The notes under the pieces: model-generated
Told to the model about the DNA's origin: nothing
The model's input: the letters and a program-made list of their open reading frames with translations, nothing else
The model's database searches: none
From: Myxococcus llanfairpwllgwyngyllgogerychwyrndrobwllllantysiliogogogochensis
Lineage (GTDB): Bacteria > Myxococcota > Myxococcia > Myxococcales > Myxococcaceae
Assembly: GCF_006636215.1 (NCBI RefSeq)
Contig: NZ_VIFM01000042.1
Coordinates: 1 to 59,225, forward strand
Direction of reading: 5' to 3'
DNA: 59,225 bases
Shown: positions 1 through 8,161 of the stretch, one piece after another
Layout: each line of letters opens with the position of its first letter
How positions within the stretch are numbered: position 1 is the stretch's first letter
Program-made: the position numbers and the translations under genes

Positions 1-314
1 GTTCATGAAGGAGTCCATACCCCATTCATGAGTGGGGCCGATGGCGGCCAATGCAATGAGGGCCTGCCCGCCCAGCCCTCCGTCGCCCATTCCCTCTTCG
101 GCCTACCCCTGATGCAGTAGTGCTAGGCATCCAGCCGTTCCGGGACGACGTTGCGCCGGGAGAACATGGTCTCCAGACAGCGTCCCCGCGCCGGTTCAGC
201 ACGCAGCTCGCGGTGTGATTCCCGGAGTTACACCGTGACTCCACGGGCTCCGACTTCCTCGGGCCCGCGCGCGAATCTCCCCTGGCGCTCCGTCTCACCC
301 ACGAGGGCCTACCC
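1..314. other. Upstream region without a supported gene
   Basis: No reading frame here has plausible protein composition, a ribosome binding site or a family match. The open frames on both strands are Arg/Pro/Ser-rich shadows typical of GC-rich DNA. The stretch is read as the upstream control region of the cus-like operon. It contains the half-site pair at 212-234, and the sigma-54 promoter follows directly at 315. Confidence 0.6.
212..234. promoter_or_regulatory. Possible activator-binding site (inverted GGTGTRA pair)
   Basis: GGTGTGA at 212-218 faces TTACACC (GGTGTAA on the other strand) at 228-234, with a 9-bp spacer. It lies about 80-100 bp upstream of the -24/-12 promoter at 315-331, the usual distance for a sigma-54 enhancer-binding protein. 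Similar RGTGTNA half-sites lie upstream of the other two sigma-54 promoters. Binding by the NtrC-family protein at 8158-9558 is inferred, not shown. Confidence 0.4.
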
Positions 315-331
315 ATGGCACAGGCCCTGCA
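315..331 (+). promoter_or_regulatory. Sigma-54 (-24/-12) promoter of the cus-like operon
   Basis: The sequence ATGGCACAGGCCCTGCA fits YTGGCACGRNNNTTGCW well. It has GG and GC exactly 10 nt apart, a complete TGGCAC at -24 and CTGCA at -12. Transcription would start near 342. That makes the GTG at 344 an unlikely translation start and favours the ATG at 404. An NtrC-type activator is encoded 3' of this operon, which supports the call. Confidence 0.65.
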
Positions 332-403
332 GCCCTCTCTATCGTGCAATCAACTCTCGACATGTCCCAGCCAGCCCTCTCCCCTGTGTGGCGATGCGGC
401 TCG

Positions 404-1840
404 ATGAGGCACGTGGCTCTCATGCTGGCGCTGCTCTCTCCGGTGGCGGCGCTGGCCCAGGAGGACGCCCGCGCGCCAGCCATGCAGGCCACCTCCATGC
501 CGGCGCTGTTGACTGACCCAACGCTTGCGCAGCTCCTCACGGAAGCCCTTGAGGCGCGCCCTGAGCTGCGTCAGGCCAAGGCACAGGTCCAGGCGGCACA
601 GGAGCGCGTTCCCCAGGCGGGTGCCCTTCCGGACCCGGTCCTGCAACTGGGCATCCAGAACGACGGCTTTGGCGAGCTGATGATCGGCGAGATGGAGGGC
701 AGCTACTACAGCATCATGGCCTCACAGGCCGTGCCCTTCCCTGGCAAGCGTTCGCTGCGTACCGAGGTCGCACGCCTGGGGGCCAAGGCCGCGTCAACGC
801 AAGTCCTGCGAGCGCGGCTGTCTATCGAGGCTGAGGTGCGCCGTGGCTACCTCGACCTGGTGCTGACGCGCGAGCGGCTCAGGCTGTTGGACCGGCTTGA
901 GGCGCTCTGGAAGCAATCCGCCGAGACAGTCCGCATCCGCTACGAAACCGGTAAGGGCGCCCAATCCGACCTGCTGCGCTCCCAACTCGAACTCAACCGG
1001 CTGCGTCAGCGCCGGGTGGCACTGAACGCCGACGAGCGCACCCGGGTGCAGACCCTGAACCGGCTGAGTGGCCGGCCTCTTGATGCGCCCCTGCCCACCA
1101 CTCTGCGCGTGCGCGACCTGGGGGTGCCGGAGTTCGGTGACGCCGAATCAGCGACGAAGGACGCGCTCGCCCGCAGCCCCGAGCTAGCCCAGGCGCGCGC
1201 AACGGTGGAGCAGGCCAGCCAGCAGGTGGCGCTGGCGCGACGTGAGCGCCTGCCCGACTTCACCGTGAGCGCGGGAGTCATGCCCCGTGGCGGCGACTTC
1301 CCACCCATGTGGCAGGCCAATGTCGGCGTCACCCTGCCCATCTTCTCCGGGAGGAAGCAAAACCGCGCGGTAGCGGAGAGCCGCGCCAATGCCGAGGCCA
1401 CCACTCAGGCCACGGAGGCAGTGGAGCAGGTGCTGCGGCTGCGGGTGCTGGAGCGCCTTACCGCCCTGGCCGCGCTGCGCGACACGGTGACCCTCTTCCG
1501 CAGTGGCATCTTGATGCAGTCGTCAGCGACCGCCGAGAGCACCCTGACGCAGTACCGCGTCGGACGCGCCTCGTTCGCCTCGGTGCTGGAGGCCAACACC
1601 GGCATCATCCGCGACGAGGAGGAGTACCTGCGGACGCTCGTGGATGCGCAGCGCCTCGCCATCGCCCAGGCCGAGGTGAGCCTGGAGCCCGTCGGCTCCA
1701 TCGCTGCGGGCGGCCTCGGCTCGGGCGGCATGCCCGGAGCGGGCAGCACCCCGTCGGGCCCCGCCCCCGCCGCCTCGTCTGGTGGCACTGCCGGCGCCGC
1801 TCCCGCCGCCGCCTCCTCGTCTTCCATGTCCGGAATGTAG
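404..1840 (+). CDS. cusC: TolC-family outer-membrane factor, CusC-like
   Basis: This is the outer-membrane channel of a tripartite metal efflux pump. The protein is about 478 residues. A signal peptide (MRHVALMLALLSPVAALAQ) opens at the ATG at 404; an in-frame GTG at 344 would only add a non-signal leader at the predicted transcription start. The body shows the duplicated TolC helix pattern (PEL.QA.A.V..A...V near the N-terminus, PELAQARATVEQA in the middle). The last 50 residues are low-complexity Gly/Ala/Ser/Pro. The adaptor gene starts 13 nt downstream and the RND pump follows, so the three form one operon. The copper/silver assignment comes from the neighbours, not from this protein. Confidence 0.85.
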   Translation: MRHVALMLALLSPVAALAQEDARAPAMQATSMPALLTDPTLAQLLTEALEARPELRQAKAQVQAAQERVPQAGALPDPVLQLGIQNDGFGELMIGEMEGSYYSIMASQAVPFPGKRSLRTEVARLGAKAASTQVLRARLSIEAEVRRGYLDLVLTRERLRLLDRLEALWKQSAETVRIRYETGKGAQSDLLRSQLELNRLRQRRVALNADERTRVQTLNRLSGRPLDAPLPTTLRVRDLGVPEFGDAESATKDALARSPELAQARATVEQASQQVALARRERLPDFTVSAGVMPRGGDFPPMWQANVGVTLPIFSGRKQNRAVAESRANAEATTQATEAVEQVLRLRVLERLTALAALRDTVTLFRSGILMQSSATAESTLTQYRVGRASFASVLEANTGIIRDEEEYLRTLVDAQRLAIAQAEVSLEPVGSIAAGGLGSGGMPGAGSTPSGPAPAASSGGTAGAAPAAASSSSMSGM

Positions 1841-1853
1841 TTCTGGAGAACCC

Positions 1854-3269
1854 ATGTCTCTTGAGAACCCTTCGCCGTCCCCCGCGCGCCGCCGCTTCGG
1901 AGCCGCCGCGCTCGCCGCCGCGGCGCTGGCCAGCGCCGTCCTGGGCGGAGGCGCCGTGCACCTGCTGTCCTACCAGGATGAGGCGCATGAAGCCCTCGCG
2001 CCGGCTCCCTCGGCCAGCTCCACCCCATCCGCCTCCGAGCCAGCCGCCACTCGCTACCAGTGCCCGATGCACCCGAGCATCGTGCAGGACCACCCGGGCA
2101 AGTGCCCCATCTGCGGCATGGATCTGGTGGCGCTTTCGCCGGCTGCTCCCGGAGGCGAGGGAGCCGCAATGGTGCAGGGGCTGGCCCCCGTCACCATCGA
2201 CGCCTCGCGCCAGCAGCTCATTGGCCTGCGCACCGCTCCGGTGACGGAGGGCAAGGTCGGGGGCACCTGGCGGACCAACGGCCGCGTGGCCGTGGACGAA
2301 ACCCGCGTGCGCCGCGTCAACATGAAGGTCGCCGGCTTCGTCGAGCGCGTGCACGCGGACTTCACCGGCAAGCCCGTGCGCCAGGGTGAGCCGCTCCTCT
2401 CCCTCTACAGTCCCGAGTTGCTCGCCGCGCAGGAGGAGTACCTGCTGGCCCTGCGCACCCGCCAGGCCCTGGGCGAAGCCGAGGGAATGGCCACGGACGG
2501 CGACACGCTGGTCGCGGCGGCCCGACGCAAGCTGCTGCTGTGGGACGTGCCGCCGGCCGCCCTGGAGCGGCTCGCCCGCGCGGGCGAGGCCACCCGCACC
2601 CTCACCCTGGTGTCGCCCATCTCGGGCGTCATCACCAAGAAGGATGTCGTGGAGGGAGCGCGCCTGGAGATGGGTGCCACGCCCTATGAGGTCGTCGACC
2701 TGTCGCGCGTGTGGGTCCTCGCGGACGTGTACGAGAGCGAGCTGCGCCACGTGAAGGTGGGCATGCCCGCCAATCTCCAGCTCAAGGCCTTCCCCAACCG
2801 GGTATTCGCCGGGAAGGTGGCCTTCCTGGACCCTGTGCTGGAGCCGGCCACGCGCACCGTCAAGGTGCGCCTGGAGTTCCCCAACCCTGACGGCGACCTG
2901 CGCCCCGAGATGTTCGGTGAAGTGGTGCTCCGCGGCATGACGCGGGACGCGCTGAAGATTCCGTCCGACGCCGTCGTTCCCACCGGCACCACCCAGGTCG
3001 TCTTCCTGGCGCTCGGCGACGGGCGCTTTCAGCCCCGCGAGGTCCGCCTGGGCGAGTCGGATGGAAAGAGCGTGGAGGTGACGTCGGGCCTGAAGGCCGG
3101 CGACCAGGTCGTCACCGGCGCCAACTTCCTCGTCGACTCCGAGTCGCGCCTGCGCGCGTCGCTGGCCGTGCTGGCCTCCTCTTCATCCGGCAGCGCCACG
3201 GCAGAGCCACCCCCCTCCTCGCCTCCGGCGAATGCTCCCCCGGCCCCCTCCGGCCACGAAGGTCACTGA
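1854..3269 (+). CDS. cusB: Periplasmic adaptor with heavy-metal-binding domain, CusB-like
   Basis: Membrane-fusion protein linking the inner-membrane pump to the outer-membrane channel and probably delivering metal to the pump. The ATG at 1854 is chosen because GGAGAA lies just upstream and the N-terminus then reads as an Ala-rich membrane anchor (about residues 17-35). Residues 68-92 are a heavy-metal-binding domain: YQCPMHP, a short linker, then CPICGMDL. Barrel-sandwich and beta-barrel segments follow (KVAGFVERVHADF, SPISGVITKKDVVEG, DLSRVWVLADVYESEL, LRPEMFGEVVL). The protein ends in a His-containing GHEGH tail. At 471 residues the size is normal for CusB with the extra domain. Confidence 0.9.
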   Translation: MSLENPSPSPARRRFGAAALAAAALASAVLGGGAVHLLSYQDEAHEALAPAPSASSTPSASEPAATRYQCPMHPSIVQDHPGKCPICGMDLVALSPAAPGGEGAAMVQGLAPVTIDASRQQLIGLRTAPVTEGKVGGTWRTNGRVAVDETRVRRVNMKVAGFVERVHADFTGKPVRQGEPLLSLYSPELLAAQEEYLLALRTRQALGEAEGMATDGDTLVAAARRKLLLWDVPPAALERLARAGEATRTLTLVSPISGVITKKDVVEGARLEMGATPYEVVDLSRVWVLADVYESELRHVKVGMPANLQLKAFPNRVFAGKVAFLDPVLEPATRTVKVRLEFPNPDGDLRPEMFGEVVLRGMTRDALKIPSDAVVPTGTTQVVFLALGDGRFQPREVRLGESDGKSVEVTSGLKAGDQVVTGANFLVDSESRLRASLAVLASSSSGSATAEPPPSSPPANAPPAPSGHEGH

Positions 3270-3272
3270 GCC

Positions 3273-6200
3273 ATGATTCGCGCCATCATCCGCTTCTCGG
3301 CGGAGAACAAGTACCTGGTCATCGCAGCCACCGTGGTGGCGCTCATCGGCGCTTGGTGGACCATGCGGAACATGCCGCTGGACGCGCTGCCCGACCTGTC
3401 CGACACCCAGGTCATCGTCTACGGCCGGTGGGACCGCAGCCCCGACATCATCGAGGACCAAGTCACCTACCCCATCACCACCGCGCTGCTGGGCGCCCCC
3501 AAGGTGAAGGCGGTGCGCGGCTTCAGCGACTTCGGCTTCAGCTACGTGTACGTCATCTTCGAGGACGGCACGGACATGTACTGGGCACGCACGCGGGTGC
3601 TTGAGTACCTGTCGAAGATAACGCCGCAGCTTCCGCAGGACGTGAAGGTGGAGCTGGGCCCGGACGCCACCAGCGTGGGCTGGGTGTTCCAGTACGCGCT
3701 CGTGGACAAGAGCGGCAAGCACCGGCTGGACGAGCTGCGCTCCTACCAGGACTGGTTCCTCCGGTATCAGATTCAAAGCGTACCCGGCGTCTCCGAGGTG
3801 GCCACCGTGGGCGGCCAGGTGCGCCAGTACCAGGTGACGGTCAACCCCAACACCCTTGCCAGTTACGGGCTGTCGCTAGACGCGGTGGTGCGCGCCGTCC
3901 GTCAGGGCAACAACGACGTGGGTGGACGGCTCGTGGAGGTGGCCGGGCGCGAGTACATGGTCCGGGGCCGTGGCTATGTGAAGAACGTGGAGGACATCGA
4001 GAAGCTCGTCCTCAAGGCCCAGGGCGGCACCACCGTCACCATCAAGGACGTGGCCAGCGTGGCGTTGGGCCCCGAACTGCGCCGTGGCGTGGCCGACCTG
4101 GACGGTGAGGGGGATGCGGTGGGCGGCATCGTGGTGATGCGCCAGGGAGAGAACGCCCTCAACGTCATCGAGCGCATCAAGGCGAAGCTCGAGGAGCTCA
4201 AGCCTTCGCTGCCCGAGGGCGTGGAGGTCGTCACCACCTATGACCGCTCGGACCTCATCGAGCGCGCCATCGACACGGTGACGCACAAGATGGTGGAGGA
4301 GATCATCATCGTCTCCATCATCATCCTCATCTTCCTGTGGCACGCGCCTTCGGCCCTCGTACCCATCGTCACGATTCCCGTGTCGGTAGCGCTGGCGTTC
4401 ATCCCCATGTACGCGATGGGGCAGAACGCCAACCTCATGTCGCTGGCCGGCATCGCCATCTCCATCGGCGTGCTCGTGGACGGCGCCATCGTCGAGGTGG
4501 AGAACGCGTACAACAAAATCCACCACTGGATTAAGGACGGGAAAAAGGGCGACTTTCACCAGGTGCGCCTGGAAGCGCTGATGGAGGTGGGGCCGGGCGT
4601 CTTCTTCAGCCTGCTCGTCATCGCCGTGGCCTTCATGCCCATCTTCACGCTGGTGGACCAGGAGGGCCGCCTCTTCCGCCCGCTGGCGTACTCGAAGAAC
4701 CTGGCCATGGCCATCGCCGCGCTGCTGGCGATTACGCTCGACCCCGCGATGCGGATGCTCTTCGCCCGCGTGGAGCCCTTCCGCTTCCGCCCGAGGCTCC
4801 TGGCGTCGGTGGCCACCACGGCCCTGGTGGGCAAGTACTACTCCGAGGAGCGGCACCCCATCAGCCGGCTGATGCACCGGCTCTACGAGGGCCCCTGCCG
4901 CTTCGTGGTGCGCCACGCCAAGGCCACCATCGCCGTGAGCGTGCTGCTGGTCGCCACCACCATCCCCGTGTACCTGCACCTGGGCAGCGAGTTCATGCCG
5001 CCGCTCAACGAGGGCACCATCCTCTACATGCCTTCGGCGGTGGAGCCCGGCATGTCCGTCGCCGAGGCGCAGCGCGTGCTGCAAGTCCAGGACAAGCTGC
5101 TCATGCGCTTCCCCGAGGTCGAGCGCGTCTTCGGTAAGGCTGGCCGCGCCAACACCTCCACCGACCCCGCGCCCTTCACCATGATGGAGACCACGGTGCT
5201 GCTGCGCCCGGAGTCCGAGTGGCGCGAGGTGCCACGCTGGTACAGCACTTGGGCTCCCGAGTGGCTGAAGAGCGTCCTGCGTCCCTTCTGGCGTGACCGC
5301 ATCACCCAGGCGCAGTTGGAGTCGGAGATGAACGCCGCGCTCCAACTACCGGGCATCTCCAACGCGTGGACCATGCCCATCAAGGGCCGGCTGGACATGC
5401 TGACCACCGGCATCCGCACCCCCGTGGGCATCAAAATCATGGGCGCGGACCTGGCCACCGTGGAGCGGATTGCTCGCGAGACGGAGGCTGCGGTGGCCCG
5501 GGTGGAGGGCACCCGCAGCGCATTCGCCGAGCGCGTGGCGGGCGGCTACTTCCTGGACTTCGTCCTCAAGCGCGACGAACTCGCCCGCTACGGCCTGAGC
5601 GTGGACGACGCAAACATGATGGTGATGACCGCGGTGGGCGGTGACAACCAGTCCACCACGGTGGAAGGTCGCGAGCGCTACGGCATCAACGTGCGCTATG
5701 CCCGCGACTACCGCGAGGACCTCCAGGCGCTCAAGCGCGTGCTGCTGCCCCTTCCCGGCGGCCAGGGCCAGATTCCCATGGAGGCCATCGCGGACGTGGT
5801 GCTCGCTCACGGCCCCTCGATGATTCGTAACGAGAACGGGATGCTCACTGGCTACGTCTACGTGGACTTCGACACCTCGAAGTACGACGTGGGCGGCTTC
5901 GTGGAGCGCGCCAAGGAAGCGGTGGCTGCGGGCGTGAAGGTGCCCGCCGGCTACTCCATGACCTGGAGCGGGCAGTACGAGAACATGCTGCGCGTCCGGG
6001 AGCGGCTTCAGCTCGTCATCCCGCTCACGCTCGTGCTCATCTTCGGGCTGCTGTACATGAACACGAAGTCAGCCTTCAAGGCGGGCCTGGTGATGCTGGC
6101 GGTGCCCTTCTCGGCCATCGGCGCGGTGTGGCTGCTCTGGGCGCTCGACTACAACGTCTCCATCGCGGTGTGGGTGGGCATGATTGCCCTGATGGGACTG

Positions 6201-6575
6201 GACGCGGAGACCGGCGCCTTCATGCTCCTCTTCCTCGACCTCTCACATGACGAGGCGAAGAAGCGGGGCCTGCTGCGCACTGAGGGCGACCTGGTGGAGG
6301 CCATCATTCACGGGGCCGTGAAGCGCGTGCGGCCCAAGGCGATGACGGTCATGGCGGCGATGCTCGGCCTGCTGCCCATCATGTGGTCCACTGGCACGGG
6401 CGCGGACGTGATGAAGCGCATCGCAGCGCCCATGGTGGGCGGCCTCGTCACCAGCTTCCTGCTGGAGCTGCTCGTCTACCCGGCTGTCTACTTCCTCTGG
6501 AAGCGCCGCGAGGTGGTGCCGGGGCCGGCAACCCCCGAGGCCGAAGTCGCTGGCGCCGCTGCCATCCCCGCCTGA
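3273..6575 (+). CDS. cusA: Heavy-metal RND pump, CusA-like
   Basis: Inner-membrane proton-driven exporter of 1100 residues, slightly longer than E. coli CusA. It starts 3 nt after the adaptor stop. The TM4 segment reads GIAISIGVLVDGAIVEVEN with the proton-relay Asp at residue 403. It lacks the DFG seen in CzcA-type pumps, which favours monovalent Cu/Ag export. The periplasmic segment MPIKGRLDMLTTGIRTPVG is also of the CusA type. The C-terminal repeat of the RND fold is complete (GLDAETGAFMLLFLDL, then MKRIAAPMVGGLVTS). It is the last gene of the cusCBA-like unit. Substrate is inferred from motifs and context. Confidence 0.9.
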   Translation: MIRAIIRFSAENKYLVIAATVVALIGAWWTMRNMPLDALPDLSDTQVIVYGRWDRSPDIIEDQVTYPITTALLGAPKVKAVRGFSDFGFSYVYVIFEDGTDMYWARTRVLEYLSKITPQLPQDVKVELGPDATSVGWVFQYALVDKSGKHRLDELRSYQDWFLRYQIQSVPGVSEVATVGGQVRQYQVTVNPNTLASYGLSLDAVVRAVRQGNNDVGGRLVEVAGREYMVRGRGYVKNVEDIEKLVLKAQGGTTVTIKDVASVALGPELRRGVADLDGEGDAVGGIVVMRQGENALNVIERIKAKLEELKPSLPEGVEVVTTYDRSDLIERAIDTVTHKMVEEIIIVSIIILIFLWHAPSALVPIVTIPVSVALAFIPMYAMGQNANLMSLAGIAISIGVLVDGAIVEVENAYNKIHHWIKDGKKGDFHQVRLEALMEVGPGVFFSLLVIAVAFMPIFTLVDQEGRLFRPLAYSKNLAMAIAALLAITLDPAMRMLFARVEPFRFRPRLLASVATTALVGKYYSEERHPISRLMHRLYEGPCRFVVRHAKATIAVSVLLVATTIPVYLHLGSEFMPPLNEGTILYMPSAVEPGMSVAEAQRVLQVQDKLLMRFPEVERVFGKAGRANTSTDPAPFTMMETTVLLRPESEWREVPRWYSTWAPEWLKSVLRPFWRDRITQAQLESEMNAALQLPGISNAWTMPIKGRLDMLTTGIRTPVGIKIMGADLATVERIARETEAAVARVEGTRSAFAERVAGGYFLDFVLKRDELARYGLSVDDANMMVMTAVGGDNQSTTVEGRERYGINVRYARDYREDLQALKRVLLPLPGGQGQIPMEAIADVVLAHGPSMIRNENGMLTGYVYVDFDTSKYDVGGFVERAKEAVAAGVKVPAGYSMTWSGQYENMLRVRERLQLVIPLTLVLIFGLLYMNTKSAFKAGLVMLAVPFSAIGAVWLLWALDYNVSIAVWVGMIALMGLDAETGAFMLLFLDLSHDEAKKRGLLRTEGDLVEAIIHGAVKRVRPKAMTVMAAMLGLLPIMWSTGTGADVMKRIAAPMVGGLVTSFLLELLVYPAVYFLWKRREVVPGPATPEAEVAGAAAIPA

Positions 6576-6597
6576 CACTGTCGCCGTCACAGTGTGA
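6573..6597. promoter_or_regulatory. Palindrome ACACTGT-N7-ACAGTGT overlapping the cusA stop
   Basis: Perfect 7-bp arms at 6575-6581 and 6589-6595 flank a 7-nt spacer, and the arms start on the last base of the pump stop codon. There is no T-run, so it is a poor intrinsic terminator. It sits about 90-110 bp upstream of the sigma-54 promoter at 6685 and contains AGTGTGA and its near-complement TGACACT, so it may be the enhancer site for the two-component operon. The function is inferred. Confidence 0.4.
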
Positions 6598-6684
6598 CGC
6601 TCTTGGTCACGCTTCACACATCCCTGCCCACAAGACCGGAGCCTGTGTCAGGAACGAATTCAGGCACTTGCTGCGGGCAGGGTG

Positions 6685-6701
6685 TTGGCCTGCGCATTGC
6701 T
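6685..6701 (+). promoter_or_regulatory. Sigma-54 promoter of the sensor-kinase/activator operon
   Basis: TTGGCCTGCGCATTGCT has TTGGC at -24 and a perfect TTGCT at -12 with the correct 10-nt GG-GC spacing. The predicted start near 6712 leaves a ~22-nt leader before the GTG at 6734, with a GGGGG ribosome binding site at about 6722-6728. The operon encodes an NtrC-type activator, so positive autoregulation is likely. Confidence 0.75.
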
Positions 6702-6733
6702 AAACTGCCACCTTCGTTCGCTGGGGGGACGCT

Positions 6734-8161
6734 GTGTCCGGAACCGCCCGCAGGCTCCTATACGCCTTCTCGCTCCTCGTCCTGGCCTTCGGCGCGGCGG
6801 CCTATGCCGCGCTCGAAGGCATGGCGGAGATCCACGAAGCCCTGCACAGCGTGCGGAGGCAGGAGACCGCTGTGCGCACCACGTTGTCGCTCGCGACCGC
6901 GGTGCGAGACCTCTACGCGCACCTGGCCCATACCCTCATCCTCGGCAATGCCAGCCACCTGCCGCTCTACGACGGCGCCCACCGCCGCGCGCTGGCGCTC
7001 CTTGAGCAGGTCCAGGCGCAGGCAATTACCCCCGAGGAGCGAGCCCAGGTGGACACGATGCGCCGCACCACGGCGGAACTGGACTTGCTCTTCCGGGAGG
7101 CACTCGTCCCGGCCGTTCTGAAAGGGGACCGCACCACAGCGGTCCGCGAGCACTCCCGGGCACTGGAGCTGGTCGGCGTCATCCAGGAGAGCGCGGACAC
7201 CCTGGCTTCGCACTACGAGCGCGCCATTGGGAATTATGAGGAGCACGCGAGCACAGTCCAGCATGGCAGCTTCCGATGGACCGTCGTAATCCTGGCCGCC
7301 GCGGCCCTCCTCGCAGCGGGTGTGGGCCTCTATATCGGCCGTTCGGTAGCCCGTCCTGTCTCCCTATTGGAGGCCGGTGCAGCCCGTATCGCTGCGGGCG
7401 ACCTCACCACCCGCATCGCGCTGAACCGCCCGGACGAGTTCGGAAGATTGGCACAGCAATTCAACCGGATGACCGCCGCGCTTCGTGAGCACCAGGAGCG
7501 TCTGGTGCAGAGCGAGCGGTTGGCGGGCATTGGCCGCTTGGCAGCGGGCGTGGCGCATGAAATCAACAACCCCCTGGGTGTCATCCTGGGCTACGTGCGC
7601 CTGCTTCAGCGCAAGGCGGAAGGCGCGCTGGCCGATGACCTGCGCATCATCGAAGAGGAGACGCTGCGCTGCCGTGACATCGTGGAGGGGCTGCTCGACC
7701 TGTCGCGACCGCTCCAGATTCCGGGTGAAACGCTGGAGCTGCGAGAGCTGGTGGAGGAGGTCGTCTCCCGGCTGCGAGAGTCCGCCCAACTCTCCGACGT
7801 CTCCTTGACGGTGGAAGGCGAAGCCCGGGTGGCCGGGCACCCGCAGCGGCTTCGCCAGGTGGTCACCAACCTGCTCAAGAACGCCGTGGAGGCCGCGGGG
7901 CCTTCGGGACAGGTGATGGTGGCCATTCACGCGCGCGAAGGTGAGGTGGCGCTCACGGTCCGCGACACCGGACCAGGCCTTGCTCCCGAAGCGCACGAGC
8001 GGCTCTTCGAGCCCTTCTTCACAACCAAGCCTCAAGGCACCGGGCTGGGGCTGGCCGTGTCACAGGCCATCGCCCAGGCCCATGGAGGCCACATCCAGCC
8101 ACGCAATCTCCCCGGACATGGCGCGGAGTTCACCTTGCATCTCCCCCGGAGTACGCCGTGA
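6734..8161 (+). CDS. Membrane sensor histidine kinase
   Basis: Sensor partner of the downstream sigma-54 activator. The 475-residue protein has an N-terminal membrane helix (about 8-28), a periplasmic domain (about 30-178), a second helix (about 180-202), a HAMP linker (ARPVSLLEAGAARIAAGDLT), and HisKA and HATPase domains. Phospho-acceptor His275 lies in GVAHEINNPLG; N-box NLLKNAVEA, G-box DTGPGL and FEPFFTTKPQGTGLGL are intact. The periplasmic domain carries His63, His66, His75 and His83 close together, a plausible metal site but unproven. GTG start behind GGGGG. The stop overlaps the next start by 4 nt (GTGA). Location behind cusCBA suggests copper or silver sensing. Confidence 0.88.
   Translation: MSGTARRLLYAFSLLVLAFGAAAYAALEGMAEIHEALHSVRRQETAVRTTLSLATAVRDLYAHLAHTLILGNASHLPLYDGAHRRALALLEQVQAQAITPEERAQVDTMRRTTAELDLLFREALVPAVLKGDRTTAVREHSRALELVGVIQESADTLASHYERAIGNYEEHASTVQHGSFRWTVVILAAAALLAAGVGLYIGRSVARPVSLLEAGAARIAAGDLTTRIALNRPDEFGRLAQQFNRMTAALREHQERLVQSERLAGIGRLAAGVAHEINNPLGVILGYVRLLQRKAEGALADDLRIIEEETLRCRDIVEGLLDLSRPLQIPGETLELRELVEEVVSRLRESAQLSDVSLTVEGEARVAGHPQRLRQVVTNLLKNAVEAAGPSGQVMVAIHAREGEVALTVRDTGPGLAPEAHERLFEPFFTTKPQGTGLGLAVSQAIAQAHGGHIQPRNLPGHGAEFTLHLPRSTP

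Noticed and set aside
167-182. Second -24/-12 candidate upstream of cusC (TGGTCTCCAGACAGC)
   Set aside because: Only TGG and GC match; the site at 315 is far better.
3876-5345. Long antisense reading frames opposite the RND pump genes
   Set aside because: They are shadows of GC-rich codon bias with His/Asp/Arg-rich, non-protein-like sequence; the same occurs opposite each pump.
6576-6594. Palindrome after cusA as an intrinsic terminator
   Set aside because: No T-run follows and the stem is short; a regulatory site fits better.
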